A DNA stretch of 44,843 nucleotides. Origin: a virus. The stretch lies in IMG/VR virus record IMGVR_UViG_3300037504_000456, positions 1 to 44,843 of that record; one strand, given 5' to 3'. The stretch's first letter is position 1; the number at the start of each line of letters is the position of its first letter. A model generated the notes under the pieces. The model was given only the letters and a program-made list of their open reading frames with translations, was not told the origin of the DNA and ran no database searches. Positions 15,152 to 22,003 of the stretch are shown one piece after another. Made by a program: the position numbers and the translations under genes.

Positions 15152-16042
15152 TCAATGGCGCAATCTCTCGCGGTCGCACTTGTTAATGACTTGAGCGGCG
15201 CATTCGAGAATCGCGTCCACGGGATTGTCCAGACCGGTGAACCGCATGGCCGCCAGTTCGATGTGGCGCCGGCAACGGTTCGGTAAGTCTCGAGGTGAAT
15301 GGGACCAATGCTTCCGGAAATTGACGACGTTTTCGCCGCTTCGGGGGATTGCGCTAGTGCGGTTGCCAAGGTCATACGGGAACGGCTCTTTTCGAAGCGC
15401 AGCGTCCAGCCACTGGGTCGCGGTGTAAAATTCGCTAGTGGCAACGAGAACTTTTAGCGCTTCATAATACGGCTTCGAGAGGCTGATTGTCCCGCCTCTC
15501 GAACGGTGTTTAGGGTTCGCCAGACTTTCCAGCATTCCAGCTCGGATTACATCCGAATATGGGATCTGGTTGCAAAGAGAGTATATCCTCGCGTCAGATC
15601 GCCATTGACGGGGTACGGACCACGTAGCCCCCATGACGCGATCACTCCGCATGAGTTTGGGGGCGAGTTCGGGCGGCTTGAAAACGCCGGGTATGAGAAC
15701 CATACCTTCGTCGCGGACTTGCTCGAGGCGCTCGTGTTCGTCAGCCGTCAGTAGAGGGGACATCGTGACGGACCGACGGAGGTACCGATCGTCGGGCAGT
15801 CCACCGTCTAGCATCGTCTCGAGGGCGATGATTGCTAGTTGGGCTCGCGCATGGTCCCATCCAGGGGGCAGTACCGCGAGATGTACCGGGTCCCGGTATC
15901 CGTGAGATCCTGCGACAGGGTTGGGGATTTTATCGAGCGCCAATTCCAGCATGTCGTGGATTTCACCTAGGCTCGGGTTCTGGCGAAATTCAAGTGCGAT
16001 ATCGGCACGGGTGTATAGAGTGACGTCGGTTGTGAGTGTCAT
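15152..16042 (-). CDS. Predicted tandem ribbon-helix-helix DNA-binding regulator
   Basis: A 296-residue protein, the only gene on the minus strand. Residues about 139-174 and 184-219 align with each other without gaps. Both follow the ribbon-helix-helix pattern: a short beta strand (ATWSVP / GTISLS), a helix, a turn, then a second helix (PYSDVIRAGMLESL / YTATQWLDAALRKE). Weaker similar stretches occur near both ends. This suggests a single chain carrying several such units, hence DNA binding. Its own promoter (16051-16080) holds a perfect 10-bp palindrome and lies about 8 bases from the ATG. It is divergent from promoter P4, as expected for a transcriptional switch. The regulatory role is inferred. 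Confidence 0.55.
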   Translation of the reverse strand: MTLTTDVTLYTRADIALEFRQNPSLGEIHDMLELALDKIPNPVAGSHGYRDPVHLAVLPPGWDHARAQLAIIALETMLDGGLPDDRYLRRSVTMSPLLTADEHERLEQVRDEGMVLIPGVFKPPELAPKLMRSDRVMGATWSVPRQWRSDARIYSLCNQIPYSDVIRAGMLESLANPKHRSRGGTISLSKPYYEALKVLVATSEFYTATQWLDAALRKEPFPYDLGNRTSAIPRSGENVVNFRKHWSHSPRDLPNRCRRHIELAAMRFTGLDNPVDAILECAAQVINKCDRERLRH

Positions 16043-16050
16043 GGGACCAA

Positions 16051-16080
16051 GTCTTACACCAGGCTCCGGAGCGCGGTCAA
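16051..16080 (-). promoter_or_regulatory. Promoter and palindromic operator of the minus-strand gene
   Basis: On the minus strand, TTGACC (16080-16075) and TAAGAC (16056-16051) are separated by 18 bp. The perfect palindrome GCTCCGGAGC (16063-16072) lies in the spacer, where a bound regulator would block RNA polymerase. The -10 is 8 bases from the ATG at 16042, so this mRNA may also be leaderless. Confidence 0.5.
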
Positions 16081-16494
16081 GCGAAAGGGTTGGAGTATCT
16101 GCGAGTCGCGGAAGGGGCGGCCCAAGGGCGGACCGATCGTCTTCATAATAAACTGATAAATGAGCCTATTTTTCCCGGACCTTGATCGTAGGGCCAGTAG
16201 AACTGACTATAGCTCATTACTTACTGGTCGGGGGTTCGGAGCTGAAATCTAGCTTGGTTTGGCGTTCAAGACTGGATTTAAGTAATTAGGCGAAGCTCTG
16301 ACATCGAAACTCGAGAGCAAGGTCAAGGTAACCCCGACCTACAGACATGAATATGTAAGTAAAAGGGGGTGATTTTGGGCCCCCTCCCCCAAAAAAGTTG
16401 GCGCTGATCGTGTGTGGCCCATATCATTCCGCCGGGCCGACGAACCCGCCTTCTCGAGCTTGGTCCCCGACCGGGTATTTTTTGGGACCGACTG
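16081..16494. other. Non-coding control region, possible origin
   Basis: About 410 bp with no convincing gene and clearly less GC-rich than the rest (for example 16144-16174). It contains three related short motifs: TTACTTAC at 16217-16224, the complementary TAAGTAA at 16279-16285 and GTAAGTAA at 16355-16362. It also holds runs of G, C and A around 16364-16396. It separates divergent transcription units. An origin or a regulator-binding region is plausible but unproven. Confidence 0.4.
16364..16385 (-). terminator. Possible minus-strand intrinsic terminator
   Basis: AGGGGG (16364-16369) and CCCCCT (16380-16385) form a perfect 6-bp stem. Read on the minus strand, the stem is followed by TTTT. 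It would stop transcripts entering the control region from the right. Confidence 0.35.
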
Positions 16495-16534
16495 TGTCGA
16501 TTCCCTTGCGCGGTCCGTTGGGATGAATTATCAT
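16495..16534 (+). promoter_or_regulatory. Repeated sigma70-like promoter, copy P4 (predicted leaderless)
   Basis: TGTCGATTCCC, -35 TTGCGC (16506-16511), a 17-bp spacer ending GGGATGAAT as in P1 and P2, and -10 TATCAT (16529-16534). Seven bases then separate it from ATG 16542, the same distance as in P2, and both genes begin ATGATGACG. It drives the third Ala-repeat paralogue and probably the genes after it. Confidence 0.7.
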
Positions 16535-16541
16535 CGTAGGC

Positions 16542-17117
16542 ATGATGACGAACACGAACCCCATCACTCGCGAATATCTACACAGCCGAGACGTCTGTGA
16601 CTCAGACAAGGAAATCGCCGAGCTGGTCCCGCCCGAAGGGCTGACGCCACTTCAGGTGTGCGACGACGAGCGCGTACCTGCTGAGGATCGCCTATGGGTA
16701 CTGCTGCACACGGATTTTCTCCCCGAACGCACCATGCGGCTGCTCGCTTGCGATTGGGCCGATCGCGCCCTGTCGCTCGTGGGATCACCCGATCCGCGTA
16801 GCGTCGCGGCCCTCGAGGTGGCGCGCCGATACGCTCGAGGTGAGACCACTCGCGAAGAACTAGATGTCGCGAGTGCCGCCGCGTGGGCCGTCGCGTGGGC
16901 CGCCTCGAGGGATTCTGAGAGTGCCGCCGCGAGGGCCGCCGCGTGGGCCGCCTCGAGGGATTCTGAGAGTGACTCTGAGAGTGACGCCTTGATCGCCGTT
17001 GCGAGTGCTGCTGCGAGTGCCGCTGCGAGTGACGCCGCTGCGAGTGCCATGCGGGGCGCGCAATTGGCAGACGTTCGCGTAGCACTGCGAGTACAGCTCC
17101 AGGTGGAGGCGTCATGA
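16542..17117 (+). CDS. Ala-repeat (Imm-5-like) protein, copy 3
   Basis: A 191-residue paralogue of the 8489 protein. It has the same head (EIAELVPPEGLTPLQVC, AEDRLWVLLHTDFLPE, GSPDPRSVA) followed by an Ala-rich tetrapeptide region, here mixed with RDSES units, and the end LADVRVAL. It starts directly after promoter P4 with no ribosome binding site. The separate location and own promoter suggest it is used at a different time from copies 1 and 2. Biochemical role unknown. Confidence 0.7.
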   Translation: MMTNTNPITREYLHSRDVCDSDKEIAELVPPEGLTPLQVCDDERVPAEDRLWVLLHTDFLPERTMRLLACDWADRALSLVGSPDPRSVAALEVARRYARGETTREELDVASAAAWAVAWAASRDSESAAARAAAWAASRDSESDSESDALIAVASAAASAAASDAAASAMRGAQLADVRVALRVQLQVEAS

Positions 17118-17320
17118 AGACGACCCTCCCGATCGTAAAGACGTGCTCATGCGGAAAGCGATACACGTCCGCGCAGTGGCGCCGACTACCATATGTAGGC
17201 GTGCTGGATCTGGGTGATGAAATCCTGGAACACCGCAACTGCCCGTGCGGAAGTACAATCGTGCGTGACGTGTCGATCTCACTCATGTCGATTTCACTGG
17301 ACAGGGTCGCCGAAAGCTGA
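17114..17320 (+). CDS. Small cysteine-rich protein
   Basis: A 68-residue protein, with ATG overlapping the previous stop. CSCG near the N-terminus and CPCG in the middle form a likely four-cysteine zinc site. The C-terminus contains a short duplication (VSISL then MSISLD). The DNA encoding its last 11 residues, plus the hairpin repeat that follows, is copied at 18807-18880. Function unknown. Confidence 0.55.
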   Translation: MKTTLPIVKTCSCGKRYTSAQWRRLPYVGVLDLGDEILEHRNCPCGSTIVRDVSISLMSISLDRVAES

Positions 17321-17330
17321 TAGACGACAT

Positions 17331-17559
17331 TTACCAGGCCCGGCTGTCTCCGGGACCAGCACGCCGACATATGACAGTCGGCGCCAGCCCTACGACACCT
17401 ACCAGGCCCGGCTGTCTCCGGGACCAGCACGCCGACATATGACAGTCGGCGCCAGCCCTACGACACCTACCAGGCCCGGCTGTCTCCGGGACGTGGCCCG
17501 TTCGATCGGGGCTAGCCCCGAACCCCACAATACCTACCAGGCCCGGCTGTCTCCGGGAC
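17331..17559 (+). repeat. Four-copy hairpin repeat cluster with 68-bp tandem unit
   Basis: Cores at 17331-17356, 17399-17424, 17467-17492 and 17534-17559. The two intervals 17357-17398 and 17425-17466 are identical, so a 68-bp unit is duplicated in tandem. Each of these intervals contains a second hairpin, CGCCGAC-ATATGACA-GTCGGCG. The third interval contains the perfect 16-bp palindrome TCGGGGCTAGCCCCGA (17506-17521). After the fourth copy comes AGCGGC-C-GCCGCT. This fills the gap 17321-17602 with no gene. Confidence 0.9.
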
Positions 17560-17602
17560 GGCAGCGGCCGCCGCTACCGCGACGGACCCGAAAGGACCCC
17601 CA

Positions 17603-17953
17603 ATGGCATCTCCCGTACCCATGACACCCGCACCCGCACCCCAACCCGCACCCCAACCTCAGCCCAAGCCCCAACCTAAGCCCAACGCCAAACCGGGCCG
17701 GAAGCCAGTCACAGCTGAGCCGCTGTCCGTGGAGCAGCAGACGGAACTGCTCAGAACCGCCATCGAGAACGTGGCGGCAGCTGATCAGCTCCGTACCGAG
17801 GCCCAGGAGGCCCTCCGTGCCCTATATGCTGCGGGGCATCGTAGGCTTGAGACGGAGAGCGGTCCAGTCGTAATCCGCGAGCGAAAGGGCACATATCGCG
17901 TCGTGCGAGGTGAGACCAAGCCCGCACAAGAGCCGCTACCTGTCAAGCTCTAA
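17603..17953 (+). CDS. Hypothetical protein with Pro-rich N-terminus
   Basis: A 116-residue protein with AAGGA 8 bases upstream. The first 40 residues are Pro/Gln/Lys repeats (PAPQPAPQPQPKPQPKP), then a helical region (about 45-75) and a short beta-rich C-terminus. The disordered head resembles a linker or anchor. Function unknown. Confidence 0.55.
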   Translation: MASPVPMTPAPAPQPAPQPQPKPQPKPNAKPGRKPVTAEPLSVEQQTELLRTAIENVAAADQLRTEAQEALRALYAAGHRRLETESGPVVIRERKGTYRVVRGETKPAQEPLPVKL

Positions 17954-17962
17954 TCGCAACAC

Positions 17963-18032
17963 CTACCAGGCCCGGCTGTCTCCGGGACTAATCGAGCGAA
18001 CACCATCTACCAGGCCCGGCTGTCTCCGGGAC
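17963..18032 (+). repeat. Two hairpin repeat copies
   Basis: Cores at 17963-17988 and 18007-18032, separated by 18 bp. The second is followed by CCGA-CTC-TCGG, another small self-complementary sequence, and by a TATAAA (18053-18058) that might be a -10 box for the next gene. Confidence 0.9.
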
Positions 18033-18096
18033 GTGCCCCGACTCTCGGACGCTATAAAAATCCCACAACCCATGCGAGTCGTGTTACGATACCATC

Positions 18097-18528
18097 GTGA
18101 CACGACCGTGGGCACAGCAGCCAGGCGAGACGGACGACGAATACGTCCTGTTTTGGTACTGGTACACCCGGCCCTCGAGACAGGTGCCGGACGATCCATA
18201 CGAACTGGAGCTCGCCCAGCGGTATCGTTGGTCTGATCGCGCTCTCGTACTGGACACGCTCCTGAATCCCGAGTATGATGCGCCGGAAAGCATCCTAACT
18301 CCGCTCGGCGAGGCGGCCCGGAAAGCCTCCGTTGCGTGGCAAACAAAACAGGCGATGTCTCCTGATCCCGTTATCTCGATTGATTCCCTGCTCCGCATTC
18401 ACGATCGCGAGCAAGGCGCCGCTGCAATCCTACGCCAGGAGATCACAGCCGATCGCATACGGCAGAAGCTCACGACCGCCGAAATGGAGCAATTCCTAGA
18501 ATATAGCCGGCGCATCCACGAGGACTGA
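18097..18528 (+). CDS. Hypothetical protein, possibly small terminase subunit
   Basis: A 143-residue protein from GTG 18097. The opening QQPGETDDEYVLFWYWYT followed by RYRWSDRALVL recalls the N-terminus of some phage small terminase subunits, and the rest is helical. No ribosome binding site is visible. TACGAT lies 6 bases before the start, again resembling a -10 box next to the start codon. The large terminase is 8.6 kb downstream, which weakens the assignment. Confidence 0.4.
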   Translation: MTRPWAQQPGETDDEYVLFWYWYTRPSRQVPDDPYELELAQRYRWSDRALVLDTLLNPEYDAPESILTPLGEAARKASVAWQTKQAMSPDPVISIDSLLRIHDREQGAAAILRQEITADRIRQKLTTAEMEQFLEYSRRIHED

Positions 18529-18530
18529 CC

Positions 18531-18806
18531 ATGGCAGACATCCCCATCGCATTCGAGGCAGTAGACCTTTCGACGGAAGACCACGAATTCTCTCGGACGG
18601 TCCACGCGATTCGATCGAACATCGACGGGACCTTCTACGCCAAGCTTGAGGGCGAGGGGGTCACAGCCGAACCGAGCCGCAAGTACGTCGTCAAGGCCGG
18701 CGACGTCGTGCTCGGGCAATTTGTTTCGGTGCAGCGTGCGACTTCGGATGCTGCTTTCCAGGCGTCTGACACGCTCATGGGGTACATTCTGAGGCGGCTT
18801 CAGTAA
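18531..18806 (+). CDS. Small probable virion protein, spike-base-like
   Basis: A 91-residue protein 2 bases after the previous gene. The pattern AIRSNIDGTFYAKLEGE, then VKAGDVVLGQFVSVQRATS, resembles small beta-rich phage structural domains such as spike base proteins that pair a Gly-rich turn with a V-P/L-x-R-V motif. It is followed by larger surface-type proteins, which fits. Tentative. Confidence 0.4.
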   Translation: MADIPIAFEAVDLSTEDHEFSRTVHAIRSNIDGTFYAKLEGEGVTAEPSRKYVVKAGDVVLGQFVSVQRATSDAAFQASDTLMGYILRRLQ

Positions 18807-18880
18807 ATGTCGATCTCGCTGGACGGGGTTGCCGAAAGCTGATAGACATCATCTACCAGGCCCGGCTGTCTCCGGGACCA
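18807..18880 (+). repeat. Duplicated 74-bp segment with hairpin repeat copy 16
   Basis: 67 of 74 bases match 17285-17358. The segment encodes a remnant MSISLDGVAES followed by TGA, equivalent to the C-terminus of the 17114 protein, then the repeat core at 18853-18878. The hairpin repeat was therefore copied together with about 45 bp of its upstream flank. Confidence 0.9.
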
Positions 18881-18884
18881 GTAA

Positions 18885-19811
18885 ATGGCTGACCCGAGAC
18901 CAAATCTAGACCTAGGACTGCAGTACCGGCAAGGTGTCGCAGCCCCCACTGCCGCGGAGATCGCAGCCAAAGGAGTCGCGATCGCGGACCAGGACGCCGC
19001 TGGTAACCCGGTGGTCAACTGGTCATGGTTGAGCGGTGAGAAGGTCATTTACGTTGAGGATGCCAATTTCTCCGTTGCGGAACTGGTCTTCAGGCAGGGA
19101 TTCATTTCGGTCGGTAATCTCGGGAGTAGTCGCGTTGAGATCGAGACTGAAAAGATAAATATCGAGAATGACAATAATACCTCGACTTCCGGCGTAATAA
19201 ACATTCCGGACGGATCCGGCATCTACGCAGGGAGCGGTTCAGGTGACGTCCCCCTATGGCACCTGCAAATTCCGAACACTCTATACGCGGGGCGGACCGG
19301 GATTAACGTCGAGATCCGAGGCACGACTGCATCGCTCGTCGGGGGTGGCATTTATCAACTGATTGCCTCGAGCGACGGGTTGGATTGCAACGATCGACCC
19401 CTTCACAATTTCCACGATTACGAGAGGTCGATCGCTCCGATCGGCACTGGCGCGAGTCTCGTCACCGTGTGGTCACACGCGCTCGCGGATCTGGTGAGCG
19501 CAGACGGGAAGATTCGCAGGATTGGGATTCGGGTGACGTTCCGAAACAACGGCAGCGGCGTCGCGGACATCCGAGACCTCGAGTTTGAAATCGAGCGAGC
19601 AGGCGGGTCCTATTACCTTCACAACGTGACTGCTGACACGGTAGGCGCCGCAGATTCTGCAATCACGAACATGGTCACCGGGCGCCGGTCGGGGATCTCG
19701 ATCAACTGGTCGCTTGGGTTCGACGGGTCGGACCTCGTCTTCCAGGTGTTGCAGACCGGAACCGATCGCGATGTCGGAGTCGTTGTCTGGTGGGATGAGG
19801 AACGGGGTTGA
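18885..19811 (+). CDS. Probable virion surface protein
   Basis: A 308-residue protein starting 6 bases after a hairpin repeat. It is beta-rich and Gly/Ser/Asn-rich throughout, with no signal peptide or catalytic motif. The C-terminal half has repeated strand patterns ending in VGVVVWWDEERG. By composition and position before another surface-type protein, it is probably a head or tail appendage. No family recognised. Confidence 0.5.
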   Translation: MADPRPNLDLGLQYRQGVAAPTAAEIAAKGVAIADQDAAGNPVVNWSWLSGEKVIYVEDANFSVAELVFRQGFISVGNLGSSRVEIETEKINIENDNNTSTSGVINIPDGSGIYAGSGSGDVPLWHLQIPNTLYAGRTGINVEIRGTTASLVGGGIYQLIASSDGLDCNDRPLHNFHDYERSIAPIGTGASLVTVWSHALADLVSADGKIRRIGIRVTFRNNGSGVADIRDLEFEIERAGGSYYLHNVTADTVGAADSAITNMVTGRRSGISINWSLGFDGSDLVFQVLQTGTDRDVGVVVWWDEERG

Positions 19812-19812
19812 G

Positions 19813-20787
19813 ATGGCGGGCATGAGTCTAGGTCTTTCGTTAGGGCTGGGGCTGAGCCGGTCGTCGGCTGGGGGCGACACCGTCACGATCACCGACGTCA
19901 CGCAGAGCACCGGCGGATCAATCTACACCAACGGTCGGTGCCGCGTGTATGGGACTACGACCGCGTCCGACGGCACTGTCGTGACTGTTACCGTGGATGG
20001 CGAGAGCGCCGGCACGGGCACCGCTGCTTCTGGGTCGTGGTACGTGGATTTCCTTGTGACTGCCGCGATGGTGCCAGCTGCCGGATCGGGTAACCCCGCC
20101 ACGGTCGAGGCTAGCATTCCGGCAGGCGCGTCCGACACGACTACGGTGGACGTTACGACCGAGGCCGTCAACGTGCTAGGTTGGTGGGATCCGAGTGAGA
20201 GTGCTTACGTGTCGCTTGACGGCAGCGGGAATATCAACGGTATCACGGACAGGTCGAGCGCCGGGAACGACCTCACTTGGGACGCTGGTACCGGTGCGAG
20301 TACTGGTGTACCGACTACTACGATTAACGGGTTGACTGCTTGTGACTGGAGTGATGCCGGTGATGGTCGCGGGCTAGAGAACCTATATGTGACTCTTACG
20401 ATGTACATAAGCTGTGTTGGACGGTATGACGGAGCGCTACCGTTCCTCGACTACAAGCAAATGGTAGGCGCGGCCAACACGCCTCCAAGTAATGACCGGC
20501 ATTTCTTGATGGGTCTTAGCGGAAGCTCCAGGTGGTACACTGGAGGCGGTCATACTCATTACCGAGACGGGACTGCCACAACCGCAGTGGATAACAGCTT
20601 CCACTTTTATGAATCTAGCGATTCAACAGCAAATAGAGGCGGATGTGTTATTGGGGGAGATAGTCTAAATGACGCACGCACCTGGGACGGCCCAACGGGC
20701 GAGGTGCTAGCGCTAGATGCCGTACCATCGTCAAACTACCAGGAGGCCGAGCTCGACTACGCCCAGACGAAGTGGGGCACGCCGTGA
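19813..20787 (+). CDS. Ig-like plus lectin-like surface protein
   Basis: A 324-residue protein. After a short Leu/Gly-rich head, residues about 20-120 form an Ig-like beta domain (VTITDVTQSTGG...VTVTVDGES...SGSWYVDF). The C-terminal 200 residues have the look of a concanavalin/LamG-type fold (LGWWDPSESAYVSLDG, NGLTACDWSDAGDGRG, ending NYQEAELDYAQTKWG). Such proteins decorate capsids or tails and bind sugars. I start at ATG 19813. An ATG at 19795 is also possible. Confidence 0.55.
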   Translation: MAGMSLGLSLGLGLSRSSAGGDTVTITDVTQSTGGSIYTNGRCRVYGTTTASDGTVVTVTVDGESAGTGTAASGSWYVDFLVTAAMVPAAGSGNPATVEASIPAGASDTTTVDVTTEAVNVLGWWDPSESAYVSLDGSGNINGITDRSSAGNDLTWDAGTGASTGVPTTTINGLTACDWSDAGDGRGLENLYVTLTMYISCVGRYDGALPFLDYKQMVGAANTPPSNDRHFLMGLSGSSRWYTGGGHTHYRDGTATTAVDNSFHFYESSDSTANRGGCVIGGDSLNDARTWDGPTGEVLALDAVPSSNYQEAELDYAQTKWGTP

Positions 20788-21287
20788 GACTAGCGATCGC
20801 TGCGGCACTGTTGCTGGTGTCGTGTACGGCCCGACCTGCGACGGCTCCCGAGGTCTCGTCGCTTACCGTTCCACTTGACGGCGGCCGATGCGGTGCGACC
20901 TGGATCGGACCTCGTGCGCTCGTCACCGCGGCGCATTGTGTGGACGGTGGTGGGGCGACGGTCGAGCGGGGCACTCGTGCGCGTGTAGCACGACGCCACC
21001 CGGTGCGGGACCTCGTTGAGCTTCACACTCCAGATCGGCGAGTCGAACGGTGGGCAGCCGTCGGGACGCCGCGACGCGGTGAGACGGTCACGGTCACGAC
21101 CGGGCGCGGTGAGTCGATTCCGGCAACGGTCGAGTGGGTCGATTGGCACGGTCACCTAGGGGCGCAGCTGGCGTACCCGTGCCGTCCCGGGGACTCGGGG
21201 GCGGGTGTGTGGGATTCAGATGGCGCGCTAGTGTGTGTCGTGGTAACGTGCGGTGCGCAGCGTGCAAGGTGTGAGGTAACCAGATGA
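20784..21287 (+). CDS. S1 (chymotrypsin-like) serine protease lipoprotein
   Basis: A 167-residue protein read from GTG 20784, overlapping the previous stop. Residues 1-14 are a lipoprotein signal peptide with lipobox LVSC (Cys14). The mature part has the trypsin signature: TAAHC with catalytic His51 between Cys36 and Cys52 (the conserved disulfide around the active His), Asp76 in VRDLVEL, and GDSG with Ser138. A second cysteine set (133, 151, 156) is present. At about 150 mature residues it is short for the family. It would be anchored in the cell envelope. Possible roles include superinfection exclusion, envelope damage at lysis, or processing of surface proteins. The fold is well supported and the role is unknown. 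Confidence 0.85.
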   Translation: MRLAIAAALLLVSCTARPATAPEVSSLTVPLDGGRCGATWIGPRALVTAAHCVDGGGATVERGTRARVARRHPVRDLVELHTPDRRVERWAAVGTPRRGETVTVTTGRGESIPATVEWVDWHGHLGAQLAYPCRPGDSGAGVWDSDGALVCVVVTCGAQRARCEVTR

Positions 21288-21499
21288 AATCAATAGAACC
21301 GATCGTATCAGGTGGAGTCGCGGTAACCGTGCTCGCGGGAATCGTATACGAGGCTGCTGGACCTCTCTGGGGAGCAGCCGTCCCGGTCGCTGCATTCGCT
21401 CTTTGGCGGCTTGCAGTAGCCGTCGCACGCGCAACCCCATCGAAGGCCGATGACCGTTTCATTGACGCTCTAAGGGGCGACGATGGCGATCGTGGTTGA
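21284..21499 (+). CDS. Holin candidate
   Basis: A 71-residue protein whose ATG overlaps the protease stop. Two hydrophobic stretches (about residues 9-27 and 29-48) and a charged C-terminus are typical of small class II-like holins. It stands before lipoprotein, peptidase and lysozyme genes. Holins share little sequence, so this rests on topology and position. Confidence 0.5.
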   Translation: MKSIEPIVSGGVAVTVLAGIVYEAAGPLWGAAVPVAAFALWRLAVAVARATPSKADDRFIDALRGDDGDRG

Positions 21500-21555
21500 C
21501 CCGGCGGCGCAAGTAGGGCATACTACCGATTACCTGGCCCGGCAGTCTCCGGGAC
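21494..21555 (+). repeat. Variant hairpin repeat copy 17 with duplicated flank
   Basis: The core 21530-21555 is a variant: TTACCTGG, CCCGG-CAGTCT-CCGGG, AC. The 62-bp segment 21494-21555 matches 21968-22029 at 58 positions, so this variant was duplicated with about 36 bp of upstream DNA that overlaps gene 3' ends in both places. Confidence 0.9.
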
Positions 21556-21586
21556 ATCGACGCGTTAAGGGGCGGCGACGATAACG

Positions 21587-21832
21587 ATGAATGAGATCAG
21601 ACTGGTTCTGGTGATCATGATCACCACCGCCGTCGCGGCTTGCTCGCCCGGGAAGCCTGCATGCCACCCCGTCACGGCAGCCGCTATTGACGAGGCATGT
21701 GTAACGGCAATCGTCGAAACGGTTGAGCGAGAATGTCCCGATAGTGATATCCTCGACTGCCCTAGGGCGTTAGGTGTAATGCTAGCTTGCGAAGAAATTA
21801 TCGACGCGCACGCGGAAGGGTGTGCGCAATGA
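21587..21832 (+). CDS. Cys-rich lipoprotein
   Basis: An 81-residue protein. It has an N-terminal hydrophobic segment and a lipobox-like VAAC (Cys19), then a mature part with six more cysteines. In the lysis region a small lipoprotein could be an outer-membrane spanin (Rz1-like), but it lacks the usual Pro-rich composition and the disulfide-rich body is unusual. Envelope location is likely. Function unknown. Confidence 0.55.
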   Translation: MNEIRLVLVIMITTAVAACSPGKPACHPVTAAAIDEACVTAIVETVERECPDSDILDCPRALGVMLACEEIIDAHAEGCAQ

Positions 21833-21990
21833 CCCCGACCTGGATCCTGCGCGTTGCGGAAATCGCTTCGCGTGTTGCCCCTCCGCTGCTCCGGGCAATC
21901 CGAGCGAGGCGGCTAGCGGATGATGCCGAAGCGCGCAAGGCTCGGCTGCGCCGGCGGGTACAGGAACGGTTGACCCGGCGACGTAAGTAG
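21829..21990 (+). CDS. Very basic small protein
   Basis: A 53-residue protein from an ATG overlapping the preceding stop (ATGA). It has a short amphipathic helix, then an Arg-rich tail (RRRVQERLTRRRK). It might act on membranes or nucleic acid. Its 3' end is part of the 62-bp duplicated segment. Function unknown. Confidence 0.45.
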   Translation: MTPTWILRVAEIASRVAPPLLRAIRARRLADDAEARKARLRRRVQERLTRRRK

Positions 21991-22003
21991 GGCATACTAC
22001 CGC

